DNA from: CAYTGR01 sp964437445
Lineage (GTDB): Bacteria > Chloroflexota > Anaerolineae > B4-G1 > SLSP01
Direction of reading: 5' to 3'
DNA: 64,000 bases
Assembly (NCBI GenBank): GCA_964437445.1
Contig: CAYTGR010000006.1
Span: forward strand, 1-64,000
Within the stretch, counting starts at the first letter, position 1, and the number at the start of each line of letters is the position of its first letter. The notes under the pieces are model-generated. The model did not search any database, was not told the DNA's origin, and saw only the letters and a list, made by a program, of their open reading frames with translations. Below, piece after piece: positions 50,457 through 61,225 of this stretch. A program made the position numbers and the translations under genes.

Positions 50457-51782
50457 TCAGTCAAAGTCCGAACCTTTATCCGTCAGCGGCGACGGTAGCC
50501 GGGCCACAAGCACCTTATCCACCCGGCGCTCGTCCATGTCCATCACTTCAAAGTGCAGCGCCTGCCACTCAAAATGATCCCCGGCCTGCGGGATCCGCCC
50601 CAGCTGGCTCATCACAAAGCCGCCCAACGTTTGATAGCCGCTCCGCTCCTCGTCCGGCAACATTTCCAGGTCAAAGAGCTCTTTGAATTCATCAATCGGC
50701 AACATCCCATCCACCAGCCACGACCCATCCTCACGTTGCACCACTTCCGGTTCGTTATCAAACGCAATGCCGGGCGTGATTTCCCCCACGATGGCTTCCA
50801 GCAAGTCCTTCAACGTCACCAATCCCTGGATACTGCCATATTCATCTATCACCAGGGCGATGTGCGTCTTAGAATTCCTGAAGAGCTGCAACACCTTGGA
50901 GGCCGGCATCCCCTCTGGGACGAAGAGCGGGCTCCGCAGACAATTGAGCAAATCCAACGGTTGATCGTTCAGGGCGCGGGCCAGCAGATCTTTGGTCCGC
51001 ACGATCCCCAGCAAATTATCCAGGTCGCCCCGGCAAACCGGAAAGCGGGAATAGGCGCTGGCGATGATTTTGCGCCGGAGCTCCGCCGGTGGCTCATTTA
51101 CATCCAACCAGACGATGTCAGGATGGGGGGTCATCACAGCACTGACCCGGCGATCGTTCAGGCGGAAGACATTCTCCACCATGTCCTGCTCTGCTTCCTC
51201 AAAGATACCGGCCTCCGTCCCCTGCTGGAGCATCACCTTGAGCTCTTCCTCGGTGACGGGTGGCTCGGTAGAGGGTTGAATCCCGAGCAAGCGAAAAACT
51301 CCCTCCGTGGAGAGCGCCAGCACGTGGGCGACCGGCGCAGTAATCGCGGCCAGCACTCGCATGGGGATGGCGACACCGACCGCAATCCGCTCCGGGTTAT
51401 TGAGCGCCAACCGTTTGGGGACCAGTTCACCGAAAACCAGGGAGAGGTAAGTGATGAGCAACACCACGAGTGCCAGCGCCACGGCCGGGCCGGAGTCGCC
51501 GATCCAGGGGGCACGGCTCAATTGTGCACCCAATCGCTCGGCCAGCGTAGCGCCGCCAAACGCGCCGCTCAGGATACCGACCAGCGTGATCCCAATCTGC
51601 ACCGTGGAAAGAAAGCGGTTTGGTGCCTGAGAGAGCGCCAGCGCCGCCCGTGCCCGGCCGTTCCCCTCCTCGGCCCATTGCTCCAACCGAGCCTTGCGGG
51701 CCGAGACCACGGCCATTTCCGACATCGCGAAAAGACCGTTGGCGAGAATCAATAACAGAATGGCGATCAGTTCAACTGCCAT
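50457..51782 (-). CDS. CNNM/HlyC-CorC-type transporter-associated protein
   Basis: 441 aa. The N-terminal CNNM (DUF21) domain has about four membrane helices (VELIAILLLILANGLFAMSEMAVV, AVALALVVLLITYLSLVFGELVPKRLAL). A pair of CBS domains (VSAVMTPHPDIVWLDVNEPPAE...; FVPEGMPASKVLQLFRNSKTHIALVIDEYGSIQGLVTLKDLLEAIVGEI) and a C-terminal CorC/HlyC domain (DGSWLVDGMLPIDEF, TLGGFVMSQLGRIPQAGD) follow. The family is tied to magnesium or cobalt homeostasis. Start ATG 51782; no strong RBS is visible. Confidence 0.92.
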   Translation of the reverse strand: MAVELIAILLLILANGLFAMSEMAVVSARKARLEQWAEEGNGRARAALALSQAPNRFLSTVQIGITLVGILSGAFGGATLAERLGAQLSRAPWIGDSGPAVALALVVLLITYLSLVFGELVPKRLALNNPERIAVGVAIPMRVLAAITAPVAHVLALSTEGVFRLLGIQPSTEPPVTEEELKVMLQQGTEAGIFEEAEQDMVENVFRLNDRRVSAVMTPHPDIVWLDVNEPPAELRRKIIASAYSRFPVCRGDLDNLLGIVRTKDLLARALNDQPLDLLNCLRSPLFVPEGMPASKVLQLFRNSKTHIALVIDEYGSIQGLVTLKDLLEAIVGEITPGIAFDNEPEVVQREDGSWLVDGMLPIDEFKELFDLEMLPDEERSGYQTLGGFVMSQLGRIPQAGDHFEWQALHFEVMDMDERRVDKVLVARLPSPLTDKGSDFD

Positions 51783-51797
51783 ATATCTTAGCGTTTT

Positions 51798-51849
51798 AGT
51801 GAGGCACTTGAGCGCCGTTGGCCGCGCTGAAGCGCAGCACTACGAACTT
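51798..51849 (+). repeat. Dispersed ~50-bp hairpin repeat, copy C
   Basis: Fullest copy: AGTGAGGCACTTGAGCGCC, GTTGGCC, then GCGCTGAAGCGC and ending CACTACGAAC. It has two hairpins, GGC(A)CT-TG-AG(C)GCC and GCGCT-GA-AGCGC. It lies between the CNNM/CorC gene and the beta-CASP gene. Confidence 0.65.
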
Positions 51850-51891
51850 ATTTCATCCCACCGCTGGTAAACGCCAGTGCCTGAGCAACGT

Positions 51892-53301
51892 CTACGTTTC
51901 TCCCAGCGTCACTTTTTCTCCCAGGGTGGGAACCACAACCTGGCGGTACCCCTCGTCACGCAACCCTTGCGCGAGCGCCTGGGCGCTCTCCGGCTCGCCG
52001 TGGACCACGAAGGCCGCCCGCACCCGCTGGGACTGCGGCGCGGCCCAGCGCAACAGATCGTTACGGTCCGCATGAGCGCTATAACCGTAGAGCTCGTACA
52101 CTTCAGCCCGCAAGGGAAACTCCTCGCCGTAGATACGCACAAACGGCTCGCGGTCGGCGATGCGGCGCCCCAACGTGTTGGGCGCTTGCCAGCCGGTGAT
52201 GAGCACAGCGTTACGGGGATCGGTGATCGCATGTTTGAGGTGATGCTGTACCCGGCCCGCTTCCGCCATCCCGGAGGCGCTGATGATAATCATCGGGTTC
52301 GCGGCCTCATTGAGGGCCTGGGATTCCTCTCTGGTGCGCACATAGTTCAGCCGGAAGAAACCGAAAGCATCTTTCTCCCCCGATTGGGTCAGAAAGTCCA
52401 GTGTCTCGCGGTCATAATACTCCGGGTGCTGGCGGAAAACCTCGGTCGCGTTCAAGGCCAGGGGGCTGTCCACGTAGATGGGGAGCTCCGGGATACGGCC
52501 GGCGTGAATCAACTGATGCAGGTCGTAGACGATTTCCTGCGTCCGTCCGACCGCAAAAGCGGGAATGACGATCCGCCCGCCGCGCGCCGCCACTTTGTTC
52601 ACGATGTCGGCCAGCTGTTCCTGCATGGCCGCCACCGGTTCATGCAATCTGTCGCCGTAAGTGCTCTCCAACATCAAGTAATCCGTTTCCGGCAATAGCA
52701 TGGGATCCCGGATGATCGGCAAGCCACAGCGTCCCAGGTCACCGCTGAAAAGAAACCGGAGCGGGCGTCCTCTTTTTTCCTGTACCTCCAACAAAACGCA
52801 CGCCGATCCCAAAATATGGCCGGCATCCAAAAAAGTGAGCTGGACGCCGCGCATAATTTCCTGCGGACGATTGTAGCTCCACCCGACAAAATGCCCCAGC
52901 GTTTGCAGGGCATCCTCCTCGGTGTACAGAGGTTCCATGGGTGGCAACCCCTGACGGGCCCGCTTTTTGTTGGCGTAGGCGATGTCCTGTTCCTGGATCC
53001 GGCCAGAATCAGGAAGCATGGCCCCACACAGGTCTACCGTGGCGCGGGTAGCATAGATGGAGCCGTTGAACCCCTGCGCCACCAGATTCGGCAGGTTACC
53101 GGAGTGGTCAATGTGGGCATGGGAGAGCACGACCGCATCCAGCCGGCGAATTTCAAAAGGAAACTTACGGTTGCGCTCAAAGTATTCCTGCCGTTTACCC
53201 TGGTACAGACCGCACTCCAGCAAAAGGTTATGCCGGCCAATCTGTAACAGATACATGGAACCAGTCACCGTACCCACAGCACCGAGGAATCTGATTTTCA
53301 T
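51892..53301 (-). CDS. Metallo-beta-lactamase beta-CASP RNA nuclease
   Basis: 469 aa CPSF73/RNase J-like exonuclease family. Zinc motifs HAHIDHSG (His61, His63, Asp65, His66), AGHILGSACV and FSGDLGR; the beta-CASP segment includes IVIPAFAVGRTQEIVY, IISASGMAEAGR and a C-terminal GYSAHADRNDLL (motif C histidine region). The family processes RNA. No extra KH domain is present. It starts at ATG 53301; it follows the RNase D gene in the same direction after 93 bp. Confidence 0.9.
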   Translation of the reverse strand: MKIRFLGAVGTVTGSMYLLQIGRHNLLLECGLYQGKRQEYFERNRKFPFEIRRLDAVVLSHAHIDHSGNLPNLVAQGFNGSIYATRATVDLCGAMLPDSGRIQEQDIAYANKKRARQGLPPMEPLYTEEDALQTLGHFVGWSYNRPQEIMRGVQLTFLDAGHILGSACVLLEVQEKRGRPLRFLFSGDLGRCGLPIIRDPMLLPETDYLMLESTYGDRLHEPVAAMQEQLADIVNKVAARGGRIVIPAFAVGRTQEIVYDLHQLIHAGRIPELPIYVDSPLALNATEVFRQHPEYYDRETLDFLTQSGEKDAFGFFRLNYVRTREESQALNEAANPMIIISASGMAEAGRVQHHLKHAITDPRNAVLITGWQAPNTLGRRIADREPFVRIYGEEFPLRAEVYELYGYSAHADRNDLLRWAAPQSQRVRAAFVVHGEPESAQALAQGLRDEGYRQVVVPTLGEKVTLGET

Positions 53302-53394
53302 GCCAGGCTCCTTACGCCAGGTTTAAGAGCGGAAACGGCACAGGTCGGCCTTTTTCAGCCAGGCAGCGCGCTGCTGCCATGCCGGACACACCAG

Positions 53395-54543
53395 CTACCG
53401 ATGATACGTCAGCAAGGCCAGGATGGCCGGCCCGTAGGTGCGCTGGCGCCAGGGGCCGATACCGGGCACCTTCAATAGGTCATCCAAATTCTGGGGTGGA
53501 TGGCGGGCAATTTCCCATAAAGTAGCATTGGGCAGAATGACGTCCGATTCCACGCCGCGTTGCGCGGCCAGCTCTTTCCGCCAGACCCGCAGCGCCTGAT
53601 ACCGTTCCGCCACTTCCTCCGGCGGGCGCTCATTTTCCGGCAACACGGGCACGGGCAACGGCCCGGCCCGTAGCGCGCGCAGGATTCCCTGACCGAAGTG
53701 GCGGACCTGAGGAGCCGTCAGCCCGGCCGCCATCAAACCTTGCGAGGTGCGCGGTTGAACCCGCGCCAGTGTCACTAAGAGCCCATCGCTGACCACTTTG
53801 AAAGCAGGCCGGTCCAGCCGCTCAGCCGTTGCCTCGCGCCAGCAATGAAGGCGGTAGAGGAAGGCCTGCTCCGTGGCACTCAGATCATAGACGCCCTTGA
53901 TGCGCCAGAAAGTGCTCGCCTGATCATTGAGCACTGGGCGCGGAACGTGGCAGACCAGATAGGCGAAGATCTCCTGCGCCTCTTCCCAACGGCCTTTTTC
54001 TGCCAATTCCCGGCGTTGTAGCGCGCTCAGGGAAAGCAAATAGCGGGTGTCCATCGCGGCATACGCCAGCGCTTCTGGCGCTAAGGGACGCCGGCCCCAA
54101 TCGTAACGTTGATAACGTTTGTTGGGCGAGACCCCAAACCGTTCCGTCAGAATGTCGCCCAATCCCACCCGGGGCCAGCCCAGAATCCGCGCCGACCACA
54201 TAGTATCAAAAATATTTTTGAAACAGAACCCATAGTCCCGCTGGAGCACACTCAAGTCGTAATCCATCGCATGGAAGACCTTTTCCACCTCCGGCGCAGC
54301 AAAAAGCGGCATCAGCGGTTGAAGATCGTGCAGAGCTAACGGATCCACCACCCAATCCTCACCCGGCACCGAAAACTGGATCAGGCAGACCCGTTCGCGG
54401 TAAGCGTGCAAGCTGTTGGATTCGGTATCCACCGCCACCTGAGGTTGCTGCAACAAACGTTGAACCAGGTCATGGAGCCGTTCGGGCGTCTCCACGACCT
54501 GGGGCCATTGTGGAGGGGTCGAAGCGTCGTCTATCAGTGTCAT
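53395..54543 (-). CDS. rnd: Ribonuclease D with HRDC domain
   Basis: 382 aa 3'-5' exonuclease. DEDDy motifs: AVDTESNSLH (Asp and Glu), VFHAMDYDLSVLQRDYG and YAAMDTRYLL. An HRDC helical domain follows (RPAFKVVSDGLLVTLARVQP) with another at the C-terminus (VILPNATLWEIARHPPQNLDDLLKVPGIGPWRQ). It matures tRNA or other RNAs. ATG 54543 was chosen over ATG 54567 because the promoter at 54553-54580 would start transcription near 54546. The upstream ATG lies within the promoter. Confidence 0.85.
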   Translation of the reverse strand: MTLIDDASTPPQWPQVVETPERLHDLVQRLLQQPQVAVDTESNSLHAYRERVCLIQFSVPGEDWVVDPLALHDLQPLMPLFAAPEVEKVFHAMDYDLSVLQRDYGFCFKNIFDTMWSARILGWPRVGLGDILTERFGVSPNKRYQRYDWGRRPLAPEALAYAAMDTRYLLSLSALQRRELAEKGRWEEAQEIFAYLVCHVPRPVLNDQASTFWRIKGVYDLSATEQAFLYRLHCWREATAERLDRPAFKVVSDGLLVTLARVQPRTSQGLMAAGLTAPQVRHFGQGILRALRAGPLPVPVLPENERPPEEVAERYQALRVWRKELAAQRGVESDVILPNATLWEIARHPPQNLDDLLKVPGIGPWRQRTYGPAILALLTYHR

Positions 54544-54552
54544 GGTGGCCTC

Positions 54553-54580
54553 ATTATCTCTTTTCATGGGAGTTTGTCAA
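54553..54580 (-). promoter_or_regulatory. Promoter of RNase D gene, near-leaderless
   Basis: Minus-strand -35 TTGACA (54575-54580, perfect) and -10 GATAAT (54553-54558), 16 bp apart. The predicted start is within a few bases of ATG 54543. Confidence 0.65.
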
Positions 54581-54820
54581 ACCCTCTCCAAGAAAATAGT
54601 CTCCCCACCGGGGGGGTGAGTCGCCCCAGAGTCAATTTCGTTCCGGCACTGCTAAAAATTACGGGATTTCGCAAGCCAAATTACGTAGTTTTACGGATAG
54701 ACACGGAGCCCCAAATACGCTATGTTTATATATGTGTGGAAAGACGGACATTGGTTATAACGTGTCCCGGTCTGGTCATGAGGGGTTCGCTTAAAAATTC
54801 ATCCAGTAAAGAGGAATCAT

Positions 54821-55471
54821 ATGGAATCCTATGAACCTGTTGATCAGTTGTTACTGCAGGTCCAGCGTACGCTGGACATCTCACCGGGCGTCATCACCCC
54901 AACCGGCGCCCAACGCTACGGTCACCCCATCTCCTACTTGCAGGAAGGTCGCTGCCGCTTAGAAAAGGTCAAAACCCTTTATGCCACCCAGGCAGAGCTG
55001 GAACACCAACAGCAACTCACGACCCGGGCGCTGGAAACGGCGTGGGAAGAGGCCGAGGCCTGCTATCTGGTGCACCGCCAGCTGGCCCGCCAGGCCTTCA
55101 CCAGGGACTTCCCGCGTCAGCGCGCCCTGGGGTTAGACCGCCTGCCACGGCAGGACTTGGCAGGCTGGCTGGAACAGGCCATGCTCTTCTACGCGCGCCT
55201 GCGGGAGGACGCTGAAGGGCAGCTGGCCCTGGCCCGCTTGAACCTCTCGCTGTTCCACCTGGAAGAGGGTGAAGCGCTGGTGCAGCGAGCCGCTGAGTTG
55301 TACAAAGCACAAAAACGTGAGGAGCAAAAAGCCTGGCAGATTGCGCACGAATTGGAGACGGAACTGAATGCGCTGAGCAGCTGGTTAGGAGAGCGCCAGC
55401 GGGCCACCTATGCCGAGCTCTCGCGAGCGCCGGTAAAGGCAGAACCGGCCATGGCCGGCCCCCTTACCTGA
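54821..55471 (+). CDS. Hypothetical coiled-coil-rich protein
   Basis: 216 aa; I do not recognise the family. It is almost entirely helical and charged, with coiled-coil-like stretches (KVKTLYATQAELEHQQQLTTRALETAWEEAEACY; LVQRAAELYKAQKREEQKAWQIAHELETELNALSSWLGERQRATY). No membrane segment or signal peptide is seen. Start ATG 54821 behind AGAGG. It is flanked upstream by 277 bp of intergenic DNA with no clear promoter (a TATAAC at 54756 lacks a matching -35) and ends in a strong terminator. Confidence 0.65.
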   Translation: MESYEPVDQLLLQVQRTLDISPGVITPTGAQRYGHPISYLQEGRCRLEKVKTLYATQAELEHQQQLTTRALETAWEEAEACYLVHRQLARQAFTRDFPRQRALGLDRLPRQDLAGWLEQAMLFYARLREDAEGQLALARLNLSLFHLEEGEALVQRAAELYKAQKREEQKAWQIAHELETELNALSSWLGERQRATYAELSRAPVKAEPAMAGPLT

Positions 55472-55489
55472 GTCAGGGCCGTTTTTAGA

Positions 55490-55524
55490 AGACCGGGGAT
55501 CCATAAGGACCCCCGGTCTTTTTT
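55490..55524 (+). terminator. Terminator after the coiled-coil gene
   Basis: Stem AGACCGGGGATCC (55490-55502) and GGACCCCCGGTCT (55507-55519) with one mismatch, a four-base loop and a T-run to 55524. Confidence 0.88.
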
Positions 55525-55678
55525 ATCCTTGCCGGCCGTTTTTTGTGCCAACGGGGCCGGTCCACTTTTTACAAAATCACTGTACAATCAGGGACTAAGG
55601 GCGACAACGCCGGCACGTTGATATCACGCCGCGTGTGCTGGCAGCCGTCCGTGATTCCCGGCCGTTTATGAGGTCATA

Positions 55679-57376
55679 GTGAGACGTTGGTTATGGATAG
55701 AGTTGCTTGGTATCCTGTGTTGCATTTGTGCGGCCCTGTCTCCCCTCATGCCTGGGCCGGTCTCCCCGACGGCCAGGCCCGTCCCGACTCCCCGGCCGCC
55801 CTTCCCAACGCCAGCCCCCCCTACCCCAACGCCGGCACCGACCAGCACGCCGCTGCCCGGCCCCGGCCTGGATCCTGCCGCAGTGCGTTTCTTCCCCCAG
55901 CCACTCACGGCCGGGGACACGGCCAGCATAGACGTGCTCCCACGCCTGCCTGACGGTGTCACCGGACCGTTCACGCTGACTGTGACCCTGCCCAACGCCA
56001 CTCCCTTGACCACCACCGTCGTCCCGCAAGGGCTGGACGGCGCCCCCCGCGCGCGTTTCTACTGGGAGTGGGCCACGGCCGGCCTCACCGGCACCCAATG
56101 GCTGACGTTCACCCTCCTCGTGCCACCGGAAGTCCCTGATCCCAATCCGGCGGATAACAGTCTCGGCCTTGCGATAACGCTCCGCCCGCCGGAGACGCTG
56201 GTACCGCCGGAGCCGTTGACCCGTTGGGCGGTCACGGAAACCACCGGCATCCGCCTGCACTACCTCACCCATACCGCAGCGGAACGGGATCTGCCCCAGC
56301 TGGTCGCCGAAGCCCAGGCCGCTTACCGCACCATCACCACCCAGCTGGGCGAATCTCCCTACCCTACCCACGTCTATCTACTGGATCGGGTCATCGGTCA
56401 GGGCGGCTACGCCTCGGAGGACTGGATCGCCGTCACCTATACAGACCGGCAGTACGCGCCCGCCACCCTGCCGATGCTGTTACGCCACGAACTGGTCCAC
56501 CGTCTGGACACCAGTATCGGCTGTCAGAGCGCGCCCCCCTTGCTGCGCGAGGGACTGGCCGTCTATGTACCGGGCGGCCATTACCGGCCGGAGCCGATCC
56601 CCCAGGAAGCCGCCATCCTGCTCGCCACCGACCGCTACATTCCTCTTTCCGAGCTGGCAGTCGGGTTCTACGCCCACCAGCACGAGACCGGCTACCTGGA
56701 AGCGGGCGCGCTGGTCGCCTACGTGGTGGACCAATACGGCTGGGACCAGGTGCGCACACTTTGCCAGGCGACGACCCAAGCCACCGGCGGCGAACGCGAA
56801 CAATTAGAGGCCGGCGTTCAGGCTTTGGGCGCTGCCGACCTGGCGGATTTTGAGCAGGCGTGGCTGACCTGGCTGCGCACGGTCCAGACGACACCGCAGG
56901 AGCGCGCCGTCCTGGACCTGGAGCTACGGCTCATGGACACCATGCGGCTCTATCAGGCACGTTACGACCCGGTAGCCCACTTCCTCTCCGGCATCCTGTT
57001 TGACCCCCAGGTCGGAGCGGAGCGGGGAATCACCGCCGACTTTGTGCGGCGGCCCCGCGAGCCGGAGGCGCTGGCGCTGGAGATGCTCCTACAGCAAGCT
57101 GGGGAGCTGCTTGTGCAAAACGATCCCACCACCGCTGCCACCGTGTTGGACGCCGTGGAAGACGCGCTGGCCCACGGCTTCCCGGAAACCGGGCTGACCG
57201 CCGACTTCCGCGCCATCAGCCAGGCTGCCCTCGCCGCCGGCTACGAGCCCTACCGGTTGATCTGCGATCAGCCGGCCCGGCGCTGCCAGGTGGCGGCCTT
57301 GGAGCGGGACCGGTGGCCCACGCCGCACCTGCTCACGGCCAACCAGGACAACGGTCGCTGGAGCATACAACCATGA
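55679..57376 (+). CDS. Secreted gluzincin-like metallopeptidase
   Basis: 565 aa. A hydrophobic N-terminus (WLWIELLGILCCICAALSPL) is followed by a Pro/Thr-rich linker (PTPRPPFPTPAPPTPTPAP), so it is probably exported or membrane-anchored. A CARDB-like beta domain comes next (FTLTVTLPNATPL, LVPPEVPDPNPADNSLGLAI). A zinc motif RHELVHRLD lies near residue 265-273, with a glutamate some residues on in LREGLAVYV, the gluzincin layout. The substrate is unknown. It starts at GTG 55679, six bases after GAGG. Confidence 0.78.
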   Translation: MRRWLWIELLGILCCICAALSPLMPGPVSPTARPVPTPRPPFPTPAPPTPTPAPTSTPLPGPGLDPAAVRFFPQPLTAGDTASIDVLPRLPDGVTGPFTLTVTLPNATPLTTTVVPQGLDGAPRARFYWEWATAGLTGTQWLTFTLLVPPEVPDPNPADNSLGLAITLRPPETLVPPEPLTRWAVTETTGIRLHYLTHTAAERDLPQLVAEAQAAYRTITTQLGESPYPTHVYLLDRVIGQGGYASEDWIAVTYTDRQYAPATLPMLLRHELVHRLDTSIGCQSAPPLLREGLAVYVPGGHYRPEPIPQEAAILLATDRYIPLSELAVGFYAHQHETGYLEAGALVAYVVDQYGWDQVRTLCQATTQATGGEREQLEAGVQALGAADLADFEQAWLTWLRTVQTTPQERAVLDLELRLMDTMRLYQARYDPVAHFLSGILFDPQVGAERGITADFVRRPREPEALALEMLLQQAGELLVQNDPTTAATVLDAVEDALAHGFPETGLTADFRAISQAALAAGYEPYRLICDQPARRCQVAALERDRWPTPHLLTANQDNGRWSIQP

Positions 57377-57391
57377 GCGGAGGAGTGCCCT

Positions 57392-57676
57392 ATGATCGTC
57401 GGTCTCTGCACGGTTGACCTGTACCTGCCCGGCGTCGCCTCGTTGAAGGCCAAGCGCAGCGTGCTCAAGCCCCTGCTGGCCCAACTGCGCCAGCGGTTTG
57501 AAGTGGCCGCCGCCGAGGTGGATTACCAGGATGTCTGGCAGTCGGCGCGCATCGCCATAGCCGCCGTCGCCAACGACGCCGGCCATCTCTACGCAGTCCT
57601 GGAACACGCCGTTCATTGGATTGAGGATAATTACCGGGCTTTGGAGGTCGTCAAGTGGGAAGTAGAGCTCCGCTGA
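57392..57676 (+). CDS. DUF503 family protein
   Basis: 94 aa. It matches the small DUF503 family by length and by the motif SLKAKRSVLKPLLAQLRQRF after a first beta strand (MIVGLCTVDLYLPG). Members are often found near translation or RNA genes, as in the YlxP/RbfA region. No function is certain. It lies 15 bp after the peptidase gene and 67 bp before dnaG. Confidence 0.88.
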   Translation: MIVGLCTVDLYLPGVASLKAKRSVLKPLLAQLRQRFEVAAAEVDYQDVWQSARIAIAAVANDAGHLYAVLEHAVHWIEDNYRALEVVKWEVELR

Positions 57677-57706
57677 CCCATACGCGGCTTTCCGGCCACT
57701 GGCTTC

Positions 57707-57734
57707 TTGCCATTCTCACTCACCTGAGTACAAT
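57707..57734 (+). promoter_or_regulatory. Promoter of the dnaG-rpoD operon, near-leaderless
   Basis: -35 TTGCCA (57707-57712) and -10 TACAAT (57729-57734), spaced 16 bp. The predicted start near 57741 is about three bases before ATG 57744, and no Shine-Dalgarno sequence precedes that ATG. Confidence 0.65.
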
Positions 57735-57743
57735 AGCCCCACG

Positions 57744-59594
57744 ATGAGTGTGGTTGATGAGATCAAAGAGCGGTTGGACATAGCGGAAGTCATTGGCCGC
57801 TATGTGCACCTGCAAAAGGCCGGGCGCAACCTCAAGGGGCTCTGCCCCTTCCACAGCGAGAAAACCCCGTCATTCTTCGTCTTTCCAGAGGGGCAAGGCT
57901 GGCACTGTTTCGGCTGCAACCGGGGCGGCGACCTCTTCACCTTCGTCATGGAACGGGAAGGCTGGGATTTCCGCACGACGTTAGAGGAGCTGGCCCGGCA
58001 GGCCGGCGTGGAGCTGCGCCCCCGCACGCCCACCGAGGTGCAGGCCGCCGCCGAGGGTGACCGGCTGCGCGCTGCGCTGGAGGCCGCCGCCGGCTATTAC
58101 CACACGCTCCTGTTGACCGCGCCCCAGGCCGCTTTTGCCCGTGATTACCTGAAGCGGCGTGGGTTTGTCCCTGAAACGATCACCCATTTTCAGCTGGGTT
58201 ACAGCCTCTCGTCGTGGGACGCGCTGCGGACGGAACTCTTCGGCCAGGGCTTCACCGTGGAGGAAATGGTAAAAGCCGGGCTGTTGGTAGAAAAGGAGGG
58301 CGGCGGCACCTACGACCGTTTCCGCAACCGGCTGATGATCCCGATCTACGACCGGCAGGGACGGATAGTCGCCTTTGGCAGCCGGGCCCTGGCCCCCGAA
58401 GACCAGCCGAAGTACATGAACTCGCCACAGACGCCGCTCTTTGACAAAAGCCGCGTCCTCTTCGGCCTGCACCACGCCACCCAGGCCATCCGCCAGGCCG
58501 ACATGGCCGTCATCGTGGAAGGCTACATGGACGTGATGATCGCCCACCAGGCCGGCTACGCCAACGTCGTCGCCCCCATGGGAACGGCGCTGACCGAGGC
58601 GCACCTGAAGCAGCTCCAGCGGCTGACCCATCGCTTCATCCTGGCCTTAGACCCCGACGCCGCCGGCATAGAGGCGACGCTCCGCGGCCTGGACGTGGCA
58701 CGGGAGACACTGGACCGCCAGTGGGAGGCCATCTTTGATCCGCGCGGGCTGGTCGGCTACGAAGGGCGGCTACAGGCCGACATCCGCGTGCTCAGTCTGC
58801 CCGACGGCCTGGATCCCGATGAACTGATCCTGCAAGCTCCGGCCCGGTGGGAACAGCTGATCGGCGCTTCCCAACCGGTGATCCGCTTTTACTTTCAGCA
58901 ATTGCTACAACGGGAGAACCCCCAGGAGCCGAAAGGCAAAGCGCGGATCGTGGATGCGCTGTTGCCGCTGCTGCGCGACATCGCCGATGGCGTGGAGCGC
59001 GAGGCTTACGCTCAGGAGATCGCGTTACGATTGGGACTGGACGCCCGCACGTTGTTGGATCGGCTGCGGGCCCGCGATCGGGCCGAGGCCGTGCGGCGCG
59101 AAGCGGCGGTCGCGGCTCCCGGCCGCCAGGCTCACACTGCCGACCTGGAAAGCTACGCCTTGACGCTGCTCATGCGCTATTCCGACTTGCCGGCCCGCGC
59201 CGATGCCCGGCTGGCCGAGCTGGGACTGGAGCCGCTCCAGAGCAGCGATTTTTCGCCCACTTACCGGCTCATCTGGGAAGCCTGGCTGGAGGTCCTGCGC
59301 AACCCCGAAGCCGAATTGAGGTCACTCCTACCGCCGGACCTGCAACCACAGGCCCAACAATGGCTAAGCACGCCGCTTTCCGACCTGGGCATGGAGCAAG
59401 CCGAGCGCGAGCTGTTCCGCACAATATTGCGGCTGCGCGAACGGCAGTTGCGCGCCATGCTCCAGCAGCTCCAGGGGCTGGTCGCCGAAGCTCAGGCCGA
59501 GGGCGATCTCAAAGCCACCCGTTACGCCGCAACGCTCAAAGCGCTGCACCAAACGCTCAATCAGGTCCAGCAAGCGCTGGGCCGACGAAAATAA
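57744..59594 (+). CDS. dnaG: DNA primase
   Basis: 616 aa. It makes RNA primers for lagging-strand synthesis. The N-terminal zinc ribbon CPFH...CFGC (Cys34, His37, Cys55, Cys58) binds DNA. The RNA polymerase/TOPRIM core includes VIVEGYMDVMIAHQAG and ALDPDAAGIEA, with the catalytic Asp cluster. A C-terminal helical region (~460 onward) would contact DnaB helicase. Length and domain order are normal. It is the first gene of the operon with rpoD, the macromolecular synthesis arrangement. Confidence 0.97.
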   Translation: MSVVDEIKERLDIAEVIGRYVHLQKAGRNLKGLCPFHSEKTPSFFVFPEGQGWHCFGCNRGGDLFTFVMEREGWDFRTTLEELARQAGVELRPRTPTEVQAAAEGDRLRAALEAAAGYYHTLLLTAPQAAFARDYLKRRGFVPETITHFQLGYSLSSWDALRTELFGQGFTVEEMVKAGLLVEKEGGGTYDRFRNRLMIPIYDRQGRIVAFGSRALAPEDQPKYMNSPQTPLFDKSRVLFGLHHATQAIRQADMAVIVEGYMDVMIAHQAGYANVVAPMGTALTEAHLKQLQRLTHRFILALDPDAAGIEATLRGLDVARETLDRQWEAIFDPRGLVGYEGRLQADIRVLSLPDGLDPDELILQAPARWEQLIGASQPVIRFYFQQLLQRENPQEPKGKARIVDALLPLLRDIADGVEREAYAQEIALRLGLDARTLLDRLRARDRAEAVRREAAVAAPGRQAHTADLESYALTLLMRYSDLPARADARLAELGLEPLQSSDFSPTYRLIWEAWLEVLRNPEAELRSLLPPDLQPQAQQWLSTPLSDLGMEQAERELFRTILRLRERQLRAMLQQLQGLVAEAQAEGDLKATRYAATLKALHQTLNQVQQALGRRK

Positions 59595-59606
59595 TAGAGG
59601 AGACGC

Positions 59607-61211
<1,605 letters not shown>

Positions 61212-61225
61212 GGGGCTGACCGGCT

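Noticed and set aside
54721..54765. A promoter for the coiled-coil gene at TATAAC (54756)
   Set aside because: No acceptable -35 sequence lies 16-18 bases upstream.
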